A stretch of DNA of 64,000 bases from Actinocatenispora sp036503555. GTDB lineage: Bacteria; Actinomycetota; Actinomycetes; Mycobacteriales; Micromonosporaceae. Within the stretch, counting starts at the first letter, position 1. Each line of letters begins with the position of its first letter. The stretch is from positions 62,001 to 126,000 of the forward strand of contig DASXWQ010000098.1 of the NCBI GenBank assembly GCA_036503555.1. The letters run 5' to 3'. The position numbers and the translations under genes were made by a program. Below, one piece after another: positions 8,539-16,755 of the stretch. The notes below the pieces were generated by a model, which was not told the origin of the DNA, made no database searches, and was given only the letters and a program-made list of their open reading frames with translations.

Positions 8539-9069
8539 GTGTGGTGGGTGGTGGCGGTCGTCGCGGTGGTGGTCCTGGTGGCCACCTACCTGACGTGGCT
8601 CGCGGCGCGGGTCGACCGGTTGCACGTGCGTGCGGCCGGCGCCAGCAGCGCGCTCGACGCGCAGCTGCGCCGCCGGGCCGTGCTGGCCGCGGCGATCGCC
8701 GAGCGCGTGCTCGCCACCCGGCCCGACGACCGGGGCGCCGCCGCGGTACGCGGCGCGGCCCGGACCGCCGCCGACTCGGCGCCGCCGGACCGGGAGGCCG
8801 CCGAGAACGAGCTGACCCGCCGGCTGCGTGAGCTGGCGGCCGCCGACCCGGGCACGGTCGAGGACCTGGACTCGGTCGGCCGGCGCGTCGCGCTGGCCCG
8901 TCAGGTACACACCGACCTGGTCCGGGACGCCCTGGGCGTGCGCCGCCAGCGCGTCGTACGGCTGGCCCGGTTGGCGCGCCGGCACCCGGCGCCGGCGTAC
9001 TTCGACATCGACGACCCGAGCCCGGGCGAGCCGTCGGGCGTACTCCCGGTCGGGTCCGGCGGCCTGTGA
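8539..9069 (+). CDS. Small membrane-anchored protein, LemA-like
   Basis: A 176-residue protein with one N-terminal transmembrane helix (WWVVAVVAVVVLVATYLTWL) followed by long Arg/Ala/Glu-rich helices. The stretch around ALDAQLRRRAVLAAAIAERV resembles the start of LemA helical domains, but the usual LemA motifs are incomplete and I do not firmly recognise the family. Residues after about 145 look disordered. GTG 8539 is preferred over ATG 8530 for the reason given at the -10 box. It stands alone between pimA and pdxS; function unknown. Confidence 0.7.
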   Translation: MWWVVAVVAVVVLVATYLTWLAARVDRLHVRAAGASSALDAQLRRRAVLAAAIAERVLATRPDDRGAAAVRGAARTAADSAPPDREAAENELTRRLRELAAADPGTVEDLDSVGRRVALARQVHTDLVRDALGVRRQRVVRLARLARRHPAPAYFDIDDPSPGEPSGVLPVGSGGL

Positions 9070-9109
9070 GGCGTGCCTCTCGACCAGCGGGAACGCCGTA
9101 GGCCGAGGG

Positions 9110-9115
9110 TAGGAT
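9110..9115 (+). promoter_or_regulatory. Putative -10 box TAGGAT for pdxST
   Basis: TAGGAT lies about 80 nt upstream of GTG 9196, in the only gap that can hold a promoter for the overlapping pdxS-pdxT pair. No strong -35 is seen. Confidence 0.4.
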
Positions 9116-9195
9116 GAAGGGTGGTTTCCGGGCTGGAACCTCGCGCCCGGCGAGCCACGGCAAGCCCAACAGACAACGCAAAGGAGCGCGTCGGC

Positions 9196-10107
9196 GTGAC
9201 CACCGAACCGACCACCCCGAACGCCACCGGCACCGGCACCGCCCGCGTCAAGCGCGGCATGGCCGAAATGCTCAAGGGCGGCGTGATCATGGATGTGGTC
9301 ACCGCCGAGCAGGCCAAGATCGCCGAGGACGCCGGCGCGGTGGCCGTGATGGCGCTGGAGCGGGTCCCCGCCGACATCCGCGCGCAGGGCGGCGTCGCCC
9401 GGATGAGCGACCCGGACCTGATCGACGGCATCATCAACACCGTCTCGATCCCGGTGATGGCCAAGGCGCGGATCGGTCACTTCGTCGAGGCCCGGGTGCT
9501 CCAGTCGCTCGGTGTCGACTACGTCGACGAGTCCGAGGTGCTCACGCCCGCCGACTACGCCAACCACATCGACAAGTGGCAGTTCACCGTGCCGTTCGTG
9601 TGCGGCGCGACGAACCTGGGCGAGGCGCTGCGCCGGATCACCGAGGGCGCCGCGATGATCCGTTCCAAGGGCGAGGCGGGCACCGGCGACGTGTCCAACG
9701 CGACCACCCACATGCGCAAGATCCGCGCCGAGATCCGTCACCTGACCTCGATGTCCCCCGACGAGCTCTACGTGGCGGCCAAGGAGCTCCAGGCGCCGTA
9801 CGAGCTGGTCGCGGAGATCGCCCGCACCGGCAAGCTGCCCGTGGTGCTGTTCACCGCCGGTGGCATCGCCACCCCGGCCGACGCCGCGATGATGATGCAG
9901 CTCGGCGCCGAGGGCGTGTTCGTCGGCTCCGGTATCTTCAAGTCGGGTGACCCGGCGAAGCGCGCCGCGGCGATCGTCAAGGCCACCACGTTCCACGACG
10001 ACCCGGACGTCATCGCCAAGGTGTCGCGCGGGCTCGGCGAGGCCATGGTCGGCATCAACGTCGACGACATCCCCGAGCCGCACCGGCTGGCCGAGCGCGG
10101 CTGGTGA
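9196..10107 (+). CDS. pdxS: Pyridoxal 5'-phosphate synthase, synthase subunit PdxS
   Basis: A 303-residue TIM-barrel enzyme that makes PLP from ribose 5-phosphate, glyceraldehyde 3-phosphate and ammonia delivered by PdxT. The two catalytic lysines are present: K90 in VMAKARIGH (pentose Schiff base) and K158 in RSKGEAGTG. The phosphate loop GGIATPADAA and GSGIFKS follow. The first 20 residues are a Thr/Pro-rich extension. GTG 9196 is set by AAGGAG at 9181-9186. It overlaps pdxT by 4 nt; the two products form a dodecamer-based complex. Confidence 0.95.
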   Translation: MTTEPTTPNATGTGTARVKRGMAEMLKGGVIMDVVTAEQAKIAEDAGAVAVMALERVPADIRAQGGVARMSDPDLIDGIINTVSIPVMAKARIGHFVEARVLQSLGVDYVDESEVLTPADYANHIDKWQFTVPFVCGATNLGEALRRITEGAAMIRSKGEAGTGDVSNATTHMRKIRAEIRHLTSMSPDELYVAAKELQAPYELVAEIARTGKLPVVLFTAGGIATPADAAMMMQLGAEGVFVGSGIFKSGDPAKRAAAIVKATTFHDDPDVIAKVSRGLGEAMVGINVDDIPEPHRLAERGW

Positions 10108-10772
10108 CCGCCCGCGTGACGACCACCGACCTGGCTCCCACCGCCGTCGAGCCGGCCACCGGCCGGATCACCATCGGCGTGCTCGCCCTGCAGGGCGACG
10201 TACGTGAGCATCTGCGTGCGGTCGCCGCCGACGACGTCGACGCGCGGCCGGTGCGCCGTCCGAGCGAGCTGGCCGAGGTCGACGCGCTGGTCATCCCGGG
10301 CGGCGAGTCGACGACGATGAGCAACCTCGCCATCGCGTTCGAGCTGCTGGACCCGATCCGGGCCCGGATCGCCGCCGGTATGCCGGTGTACGGCTCGTGC
10401 GCCGGCATGATCATGCTGGCCGACACGGTGCTCGACGGGCGGGCCGACCAGCGTTCGTTCGGCGGCATCGACATGGTGGTCCGGCGCAACGCGTTCGGCC
10501 GGCAGGTCGACTCGTTCGAGACGCAGCTGGCGGTGTCGGACATCCCCGGCGAGCCGTTCCACGCGGTGTTCATCCGGGCGCCGTGGGTCGAGTCGGTCGG
10601 TTCCGGCGCGCGGGTGCTTGCCCGCGTGGAGGGCGGCCCGGCCGACGGTAGGATCGTCGCAGTACGACAGGGCAACCTGCTCGCCACCGCGTTCCATCCG
10701 GAGCTGACCGGTGACCTCCGCGTCCACCGGCACTTCGTGGATCTGGTCCGCGCGGCGCGTACGGGACGCTGA
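10104..10772 (+). CDS. pdxT: Pyridoxal 5'-phosphate synthase, glutaminase subunit PdxT
   Basis: A 222-residue class I glutamine amidotransferase that releases ammonia for PdxS. The nucleophile is C99 in GSCAGM and the partners H198 and E200 are in AFHPE, completing the triad. GGEST (67-71) forms the oxyanion region. GTG 10104 overlaps the pdxS stop. About 20 residues precede the conserved RITIGVLALQGDV start, so an internal start such as GTG 10116 is also possible. Confidence 0.95.
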   Translation: MTARVTTTDLAPTAVEPATGRITIGVLALQGDVREHLRAVAADDVDARPVRRPSELAEVDALVIPGGESTTMSNLAIAFELLDPIRARIAAGMPVYGSCAGMIMLADTVLDGRADQRSFGGIDMVVRRNAFGRQVDSFETQLAVSDIPGEPFHAVFIRAPWVESVGSGARVLARVEGGPADGRIVAVRQGNLLATAFHPELTGDLRVHRHFVDLVRAARTGR

Positions 10773-10909
10773 GCGCGGCACATGCCGCCGGCGTGACGCA
10801 CCCGGTCGTAGCAGATAAGGCGAGCACGAGGGCGGAAACGCGGTGCGGGCGGCGTTGTGGGATGCTGTCCCGCGCATGACGGTGGGCGCCGTCGGGGACG
10901 GAGAGGTGA

Positions 10910-11659
10910 ATGTCCGGGCACTCCAAGTGGGCCACGACCAAGCACAAGAAGGCGGTCATCGACGCCAAGCGCGGCAAGATGTTCGCCAAGCTGATCAAGA
11001 ACGTCGAGGTCGCGGCGCGCACCGGTGGCGGTGACCCCGCCGGCAACCCCACGCTGTACGACGCCATCCAGAAGGCGAAGAAGAGCTCCGTCCCGAACGA
11101 CAACATCGATCGTGCGGTCAAGCGGGGTTCCGGCCAGGAGGGCGGCGGCGCCGACTGGCAGACGATCATGTACGAGGGCTACGGTCCGAGCGGCGTCGCC
11201 CTGCTGATCGAGTGCCTCACCGACAACCGCAACCGCGCGGCCGGGGAGGTGCGTACGGCGCTCACCCGCAACGGCGGCAACCTGGCCGACGCCGGCTCGG
11301 TGTCGTACCTGTTCACGCGCAAGGGCGTCGTGATCGTGCCGAAGGGTGAGCTGGCCGAGGACGACGTGCTGACCGCGGTGCTGGACGCCGGCGCCGAGGA
11401 GGTCAACGACCTCGGCGAAGAGTTCGAGGTGGTCAGCGAGGCGACCGATCTCGTCGCGGTGCGTACCGCCCTGCAGGACGCCGGGATCGACTACGACTCG
11501 GCCGAGGCGAGCTTCCTGCCCAGTGTCAACGTTCCGCTGGACGAGGACGGCGCGCGCAAGGTCTTCAAGCTGGTCGACGCGCTGGAAGACTGCGACGACG
11601 TACAGAACGTGTTCAGCAACGCCGACGTGTCCGACGACGTTCTCGCCGCGATCGACTGA
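10910..11659 (+). CDS. YebC/PmpR-family protein
   Basis: A 249-residue protein of the YebC/TACO1 family. It opens with the signature MSGHSKWATTKHKK and contains the conserved stretches NPTLYDAIQKAK and YEGYGPSGVA. Family members were annotated as transcriptional regulators; more recent work assigns YebC a role in translation of difficult sequences, so both readings are open. ATG 10910 follows GAGAGG at 10901-10906. It precedes ruvCAB, as in many bacteria, but ruvC has its own operator. Confidence 0.93.
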   Translation: MSGHSKWATTKHKKAVIDAKRGKMFAKLIKNVEVAARTGGGDPAGNPTLYDAIQKAKKSSVPNDNIDRAVKRGSGQEGGGADWQTIMYEGYGPSGVALLIECLTDNRNRAAGEVRTALTRNGGNLADAGSVSYLFTRKGVVIVPKGELAEDDVLTAVLDAGAEEVNDLGEEFEVVSEATDLVAVRTALQDAGIDYDSAEASFLPSVNVPLDEDGARKVFKLVDALEDCDDVQNVFSNADVSDDVLAAID

Positions 11660-11720
11660 TCTGCGCGGACCGATCCGAACAGGGCGTGTCGTCCCGGGCG
11701 CGTCCATACCTCGCCGGGTA

Positions 11721-11754
11721 GAGTCCTCCTCGAACTGACGTTCGAGGAGGACTC
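11721..11754. promoter_or_regulatory. LexA (SOS) box inside a 34-bp perfect palindrome that includes the ruvC ribosome-binding site
   Basis: The core TCGAAC-TGAC-GTTCGA at 11730-11745 matches the mycobacterial/actinobacterial LexA consensus exactly. Symmetry extends to 15-bp arms (11721-11735 and 11740-11754) around TGAC. The right arm contains GGAGG (11746-11750), 8 nt before GTG 11759. A -10-like TAGAGT (11719-11724) overlaps the left edge. LexA bound here would block transcription; in RNA the palindrome could hide the ribosome-binding site. Confidence 0.88.
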
Positions 11755-11758
11755 TGTC

Positions 11759-12346
11759 GTGTTGGTGCTCGGGGTCGACCCCGGCCTGACCCGGTGCGGG
11801 GTGGGCGTGGTGTCCGGCCGGCCCGGCGGCACCTGCGAGATCGTGGCGGTCGAGGTGGTCCGCACCCCGTCCGACGCGGAGCTGCCGGCGCGGCTGCTCG
11901 CCCTCGACGAGCGTCTCGGTGAGCTGGTCCGCGCGCATCGGCCCGACGCGGTCGCGGTGGAGCGGGTCTTCAGCCAGCACAACACGCAGACCGTCATCGG
12001 CACCGCGCAGGCCAGTGCCGTTGCGGTGCTCGCGGGCGCCCGCGCCGGTGTGCCGGTCACCACGTACACGCCGAGCGAGGTCAAGGCCGCGGTCACCGGC
12101 TCGGGTACGGCGGACAAGGCGCAGGTGACGACGATGGTCACCCGGCTGCTGCGGCTCGCCGAGGCGCCGCGCCCGGCCGACGCGGCGGACGCGCTCGCGC
12201 TCGCCATCTGCCACATCTGGCGCGGTGGTGCCAAGGCCCGCCTGGCCGCGGCGTTGGGTGGCCCCGGCGGCGCGTCCCGGCCGGGCGCCGGTTCCGGTGG
12301 GCGACGGACCGGCTCGGCCGGCGGGGCATGGGGAGGCGGACGATGA
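11759..12346 (+). CDS. ruvC: Holliday junction resolvase RuvC
   Basis: A 195-residue endonuclease that cuts four-way junctions after RuvAB branch migration. The four acidic catalytic residues are visible: D7 (LGVDPG), E68 (AVERVF), D141 and D144 (DAADAL). The last 30 residues are a Gly/Arg/Ser-rich tail not needed for catalysis. GTG 11759 is fixed by GGAGG 8 nt upstream. The gene overlaps ruvA by 4 nt and is controlled by the LexA box described above, so it should be induced by DNA damage. Confidence 0.95.
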   Translation: MLVLGVDPGLTRCGVGVVSGRPGGTCEIVAVEVVRTPSDAELPARLLALDERLGELVRAHRPDAVAVERVFSQHNTQTVIGTAQASAVAVLAGARAGVPVTTYTPSEVKAAVTGSGTADKAQVTTMVTRLLRLAEAPRPADAADALALAICHIWRGGAKARLAAALGGPGGASRPGAGSGGRRTGSAGGAWGGGR

Positions 12347-12975
12347 TCTCAAGTGTGCGTGGCCGGGTCACCGCCCTCGGGCCGAACGAGGCGGTCGTCG
12401 ACATCGGCGGCGGCGCCGGCGGGCTCGGCTTCGCTGTCCAGTGCGCCCCGGGCACCCTGGCCAAGCTGCGGGTCGGGGTGGACGCGACGCTGCACACCAG
12501 CCTCGTCGTCCGCGAGGACTCCCTGACGCTGTACGGGTTCGCCGACTCGGACGAGCGCGGCCTGTTCGAGTTGCTGCAGACGGCGTCCGGCGTCGGGCCG
12601 AAGCTCGCCCAGGCGATCATCGGCGTCCTCGACCCGACCACGGTGCGGCGCGCGCTCGCCACCAAGGACATCCCGACCCTCGTCCGCGTACCGGGGGTCG
12701 GTAAGAAGGTGGCCGAGCGCATGGTGCTGGAGCTGAGGGAACGGATCGGCCCGATTCCGGTCGCCGACGGCGCCGGGGCCGCGGCCGACCCGACGGCCGG
12801 CTCGGCGGCCTGGCAGGAGCAGGTGGCGCAGGGCCTCGTCGGCCTCGGCTGGTCCACCAAGGACGCCACCGCCGCGGTGTCCGCGGTGGCCGGCGCGCTG
12901 CCCGACGACGAGCCGACCCCCGCCGTACCAGTGCTGCTGAAGCAGGCGATCCGTCACCTCGGGCGCGCCCGGTGA
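12343..12975 (+). CDS. ruvA: Holliday junction DNA helicase subunit RuvA
   Basis: A 210-residue junction-binding protein that loads RuvB. The OB-fold N-terminus begins MISSVRGRVTALG. Two helix-hairpin-helix segments follow (TASGVGPKLAQAIIG and VPGVGKKVAERMVLELR), then a linker and a C-terminal RuvB-contacting domain at about 155-210. ATG 12343 overlaps the ruvC stop (ATGA) and follows GGAGG at 12331-12335. Confidence 0.95.
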   Translation: MISSVRGRVTALGPNEAVVDIGGGAGGLGFAVQCAPGTLAKLRVGVDATLHTSLVVREDSLTLYGFADSDERGLFELLQTASGVGPKLAQAIIGVLDPTTVRRALATKDIPTLVRVPGVGKKVAERMVLELRERIGPIPVADGAGAAADPTAGSAAWQEQVAQGLVGLGWSTKDATAAVSAVAGALPDDEPTPAVPVLLKQAIRHLGRAR

Positions 12976-14042
12976 GCGACGACGAGAGTCCCGTCTCGGC
13001 GTACGTCACGCCCGAGGAGATGCAGGCCGAGGCGACCGTACGGCCGCGCCGGCTGTCCGAGTTCATCGCCCAGGACCGGGTACGCGAGCAGTTGCAGTTG
13101 CTGCTCGCCGGCGCGACCCGGCGCGGCGATCCACCGGACCACATCCTGCTGGCCGGTCCGCCCGGCCTGGGCAAGACCACCCTGGCGAACATCGTGGCCG
13201 CGGAGCTGGGTTCGGCGCTGCGGGTGACGAGCGGCCCGGCGATCGAGCGGTCCGGCGACCTGGCCGCGATGCTGACCAGCCTCGGGCCGGGCGACGTGAT
13301 GTTCATCGACGAGATCCACCGCATCGCCCGCCCGGCGGAGGAGCTGCTCTACAGCGCGATGGAGGACTTCCGGGTCGATGTGGTCGTCGGCAAGGGGCCC
13401 GGCGCGACGGCGATCCCGCTCGACGTGGAGCCGTTCACGTTGGTCGGCGCCACGACCCGGGCCGGCCTGCTGACCAGCCCGATGCGTGACAGGTTCGGCT
13501 TCGTCGCGCACCTGGACTTCTACACCGCGGCGCAGCTCGACGCGCTACTCGTCCGCTCGGCCCGGATCCTGGGTGTCGAGCTCACCGCGGAGGGAGCCGC
13601 GGAGATCGCCGGCCGCTCCCGCGGCACGCCGCGGATCGCGAACCGCCTGCTCCGCCGCGTCCGCGACTACGCCGAGGTACGCGCCGACGGCGTGGTCACG
13701 CTCGACGTCGCCCGCGCCGCCCTCACCGTGTACGACGTGGACCAGCGCGGCCTGGATCGCCTGGACCGGGCGGTGTTGACCGCTCTGGTCGGATCGTTCG
13801 GCGGTGGCCCGGTGGGTCTGACCACGTTGGCCGTGGCGGTCGGCGAGCAACCGGATACTGTCGAGGAGGTGTGCGAGCCGTACCTGGTGCGTGCCGGGCT
13901 GCTCGCTCGTACGCCCAGGGGTCGGGTGGCGACCGCGGCGGCGTGGGAGCACCTGGGCCGGACGCCGCCACCGGGGACGTTCGGCGCAAACCCGCAGGGA
14001 GAGGGTTCGGGTGCGCAGCCGGACCTCTTCGCCGATACATGA
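12972..14042 (+). CDS. ruvB: Holliday junction branch-migration ATPase RuvB
   Basis: A 356-residue AAA+ motor. Walker A is GPPGLGKTT (62-70), Walker B is FIDEIHR (111-117), and the arginine-finger region is near GATTRAGLL. The winged-helix C-terminus has the usual GLDRLDRAVLTAL segment. GTG 12972 overlaps the ruvA stop. The last 20 residues are a variable tail. It ends the SOS-controlled ruvCAB operon. Confidence 0.96.
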   Translation: MSDDESPVSAYVTPEEMQAEATVRPRRLSEFIAQDRVREQLQLLLAGATRRGDPPDHILLAGPPGLGKTTLANIVAAELGSALRVTSGPAIERSGDLAAMLTSLGPGDVMFIDEIHRIARPAEELLYSAMEDFRVDVVVGKGPGATAIPLDVEPFTLVGATTRAGLLTSPMRDRFGFVAHLDFYTAAQLDALLVRSARILGVELTAEGAAEIAGRSRGTPRIANRLLRRVRDYAEVRADGVVTLDVARAALTVYDVDQRGLDRLDRAVLTALVGSFGGGPVGLTTLAVAVGEQPDTVEEVCEPYLVRAGLLARTPRGRVATAAAWEHLGRTPPPGTFGANPQGEGSGAQPDLFADT

Positions 14043-14110
14043 ATCAACCGACAGTGAGCCGTGACTGGACCGTGACCTACGCCGCTCAGGGTTCGCGAAG
14101 ACTGACCGGC

Positions 14111-14116
14111 TAGACT
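14111..14116 (+). promoter_or_regulatory. Putative -10 box TAGACT for yajC
   Basis: TAGACT sits 38 nt before the yajC start, in the 112-bp gap after ruvB. It is flanked by GACCGG and GGCCGGTC, a partial inverted repeat that could be an operator. Confidence 0.4.
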
Positions 14117-14154
14117 CCGGCCGGTCTACACCAAAGAATATGGGAAGGTCCACA

Positions 14155-14643
14155 GTGCTTTTCGCACAGCCCTTGGCGGCCGCTAAGAGCGGCGGTGGCA
14201 GCAGCTGGACGATGATCCTGCTGTTCGTCCTCATGATCGTCGCGATGTACTTCCTGCTCATCCGCCCGCAGCAGAAGCGGAAGCGCGAGCAGCAGCAGAT
14301 GCAGTCCAACGCCGGCATCGGCGCCGAGATCATGACGCTCGGCGGACTCTACGGCACGATCGTCGACAGCGACGACGACTCCGTCACCATCGAGGTGTCG
14401 CCCGGCGTCACCAACCGGTACGCGAAGGGTGCGATCGCCCGCGTCATCACCCCGGCCGCAGAGGTCGAGGAAGAGGACGAGGACGAGACCGACGAGGAGT
14501 ACGTCGAGACCGACGAGGTCGAGGAGCCGGCCGTCGACGAGGTCTCCGACGAGGTTCCCGCCGAGGCCGACGGCAAGAAGAAGGCCAAGCAGGAGGTTGC
14601 CGCGAGCAACCAGGCGCTGCCGCGGGACCCGACCGCCAGCTGA
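14155..14643 (+). CDS. yajC: Preprotein translocase accessory subunit YajC
   Basis: A 162-residue membrane protein of the SecDF-YajC complex. One transmembrane helix (MILLFVLMIVAMYFLLIRPQ) is followed by the family hallmark RPQQKRKRE and a small beta domain (GAEIMTLGGLYGTIV). The C-terminal half is strongly acidic (runs of Glu/Asp), then Lys rich. GTG 14155 is preferred over ATG 14140 because GGAAGG at 14143-14148 lies 6 nt upstream of the GTG. Confidence 0.93.
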   Translation: MLFAQPLAAAKSGGGSSWTMILLFVLMIVAMYFLLIRPQQKRKREQQQMQSNAGIGAEIMTLGGLYGTIVDSDDDSVTIEVSPGVTNRYAKGAIARVITPAAEVEEEDEDETDEEYVETDEVEEPAVDEVSDEVPAEADGKKKAKQEVAASNQALPRDPTAS

Positions 14644-14658
14644 CCGCCCACGCCTCAC

Positions 14659-14680
14659 GGCCCGGCGGTCTCGCCGGGCC
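14659..14680. terminator. Stem-loop after yajC
   Basis: Perfect 9-bp arms GGCCCGGCG and CGCCGGGCC with a GTCT loop start 16 nt after the yajC stop. There is no U tract, as is usual for high-GC actinobacterial terminators. Confidence 0.5.
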
Positions 14681-14749
14681 GGTCGGGGCGTGCCCGCCCG
14701 GTGATCGCCCGCCACGGTCGGTACTGCACAATCAGGGCTGAATCACGCG

Positions 14750-14771
14750 ACGTGTCGCGCTGGCGACACGT
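14750..14771. promoter_or_regulatory. Perfect inverted repeat upstream of secD
   Basis: ACGTGTCGC and GCGACACGT (9-bp arms) surround GCTG, 75 bp upstream of the secD start. It lies beyond the yajC hairpin, so it may be an operator or 5'-leader hairpin for secDF. No regulator can be named. Confidence 0.4.
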
Positions 14772-14846
14772 TCCCGGTTGGTCCCCGGATCGAGGTGACG
14801 GGGCCGGGACCCACATGTGGGATTTCGAGGCAGGAGACAACGCGTC

Positions 14847-16754
14847 GTGGCACCACCTCAGAGGGGTCGGATGCATCCGTCCCGGTACCTGGCCGTGCTG
14901 GGTGGCATCTTCGTCGTGCTGTATGCCCTGGTGTTCTTCACCGGGCCCGGCGCGATCGGCGACTGGCACCAGAAGCTGAAGCCCCGCCTCGGCCTGGACC
15001 TGGTGGGTGGTACGACGCTCACCCTGATCGCGCAGACCCCGGACGGCAAGCCGCCGACGAAGACCAGCCTCGAAGAGGCTCGGTCGATCATCGAACAGCG
15101 GGTCAACGGCCTTGGAATCGCCGAGCCCGAGGTGGTGACCGAGGGCAACTCGAACATCGTCGTCTCGGTCGCGGGACAGAACTCGGACGCGATCAAGCAG
15201 GTGGGTGCCCCGGCGCAGCTGCGCTTCCGCAAGGTGATCAACCAGGTGCAGGACACGGGCGCGCAGACCGCGAGCCCGTCGCCGAGCGCCAGCGGCAGCC
15301 CGAAGCCGTCGGCGAGTGGGTCGGCGAAGGCGTCCTCGTCCGGGAAGGCATCGTCGTCACCGAAGGCGTCGTCGAGCCCCAAGACGAGCGCGAGCCCGTC
15401 GGCCAGCGGCAAGTCCGTGACCCCCAGCGCCACCCCGTCGGCGTCCGGGAGCAACGCGCCCGCCGCGACCGGCAGTGACAAGAAGAAGCAGCTCGACGCG
15501 GTCAAGAAGAAGCTCGGCAACGCCTACCTCGCGGCCGCGCAGGTGACCAGTCCGGACCAGGTCACGCAGGCGGGTGAGCAGGCCGAGGCGGTGCTGAAGC
15601 CGTTCCGGAAGCTGACCCCGGCCGAGGTCTCGGTCCTGCCGGCGACCATGCAGTTCAACATCCCGCAGATCACCTGCAAGCAGCTCAACAACCGCCCGGC
15701 CGGCTCGGTCGACGCGGTGAAGGATCAGGTCGTCTCCTGCGACTCGTCGACGAAGCTGCTGCTCGACAAGGCGAAGGTGCAGGGTACCGACGTCAAGAGC
15801 GCCGACTACACGTACGACCAGCAGCAGGGCGGCTGGAAGGTCACGCTCTCCTTCACGGGCAAGGGTCAGTCCAAGTGGACGAACCTGACCAAGGAGGCGT
15901 ACGACAACGCCGGCAACAAGTGCCAGCAGGCGTCCCTGGACGAGTCGGGCCACTGCCGGGTCGCGATCGTGCTGGACACCCGCGTGGTGTCGGCACCGTC
16001 GATCACCAGCGTCATCCCGGGCGACGCCGAGATCACCGGCGGCTTCGGCCAGGACGAGGCGTCGGTGCTGGCCAACCAGCTGAAGTACGGCGCGCTGCCG
16101 CTGACCTTCCAGCAGGGTGAGGCCACCCAGATCTCCGCGACGCTCGGTACCAGCCAGCTCGAGGCGGGTTTGATCGCCGCCGCGATCGGCCTGCTGATCG
16201 TCATCGTGTACTCGCTGTTCTACTACCGACTCCTCGGCGTCGTGATCTTCCTGAGCCTTGTGCTGTCGGGTCTGCTGGTGTTCGCGGCGTTGATCCTGCT
16301 CGGCCGCAACCCCGGGCTGACGCTGACCCTTGCCGGCTTCGCGGGCTTCGTGGTGTCGTTGGGTGTGGCTGCCGACTCGTTCGTCATCTACTTCGAGCGG
16401 CTCAAGGACGAGATCCGGGACGGTCGAAGTCCGCGCAGCGCGGTGCCCCGAGCCTGGGCACGCGCCCGCCGTACGATCATCTCGGCGAACGCCATCACGA
16501 TCATGTGTGCCGCGGTGCTCTACTTCCTGTCCGCGGGTTCGGTGAAGGGCTTCGCGTTCGCGCTGGGCCTGGCGACGATCCTGGACCTGCTGGTGGTGTT
16601 CCTGTTCCGGCATCCGATCATGACCCTGTTCGCCCGCAGTCGGGCGTTCCTCTCGCCGCGGGTGTCCGGCCTGGGCCGGGTGCTCGAGCACGGCGGGGAC
16701 GACGACGAGAAGCCGCGGCGCCGGTCCGGCCGTACCACGCCGAAGGAGGCCTGA
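14847..16754 (+). CDS. secD: Protein translocase subunit SecD
   Basis: A 635-residue RND-type membrane protein that, with SecF, uses the proton gradient to pull secreted proteins out of the Sec channel. The first helix starts near residue 13, the motif LGLDLVGGTTLTL follows it, and five helices lie between about 440 and 605. A low-complexity Ser/Ala/Pro/Lys stretch at about 140-211 is inserted in the large extracytoplasmic domain. GTG 14847 is supported by CAGGAG at 14831-14836; ATG 14871 is the alternative. Confidence 0.95.
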   Translation: MAPPQRGRMHPSRYLAVLGGIFVVLYALVFFTGPGAIGDWHQKLKPRLGLDLVGGTTLTLIAQTPDGKPPTKTSLEEARSIIEQRVNGLGIAEPEVVTEGNSNIVVSVAGQNSDAIKQVGAPAQLRFRKVINQVQDTGAQTASPSPSASGSPKPSASGSAKASSSGKASSSPKASSSPKTSASPSASGKSVTPSATPSASGSNAPAATGSDKKKQLDAVKKKLGNAYLAAAQVTSPDQVTQAGEQAEAVLKPFRKLTPAEVSVLPATMQFNIPQITCKQLNNRPAGSVDAVKDQVVSCDSSTKLLLDKAKVQGTDVKSADYTYDQQQGGWKVTLSFTGKGQSKWTNLTKEAYDNAGNKCQQASLDESGHCRVAIVLDTRVVSAPSITSVIPGDAEITGGFGQDEASVLANQLKYGALPLTFQQGEATQISATLGTSQLEAGLIAAAIGLLIVIVYSLFYYRLLGVVIFLSLVLSGLLVFAALILLGRNPGLTLTLAGFAGFVVSLGVAADSFVIYFERLKDEIRDGRSPRSAVPRAWARARRTIISANAITIMCAAVLYFLSAGSVKGFAFALGLATILDLLVVFLFRHPIMTLFARSRAFLSPRVSGLGRVLEHGGDDDEKPRRRSGRTTPKEA

Positions 16755-16755
16755 C

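Noticed and set aside
10843..11034. Open frame starting at ATG 10876 region ahead of yebC
   Set aside because: It runs into yebC in another frame and its product is Arg/Gln-rich without motifs.
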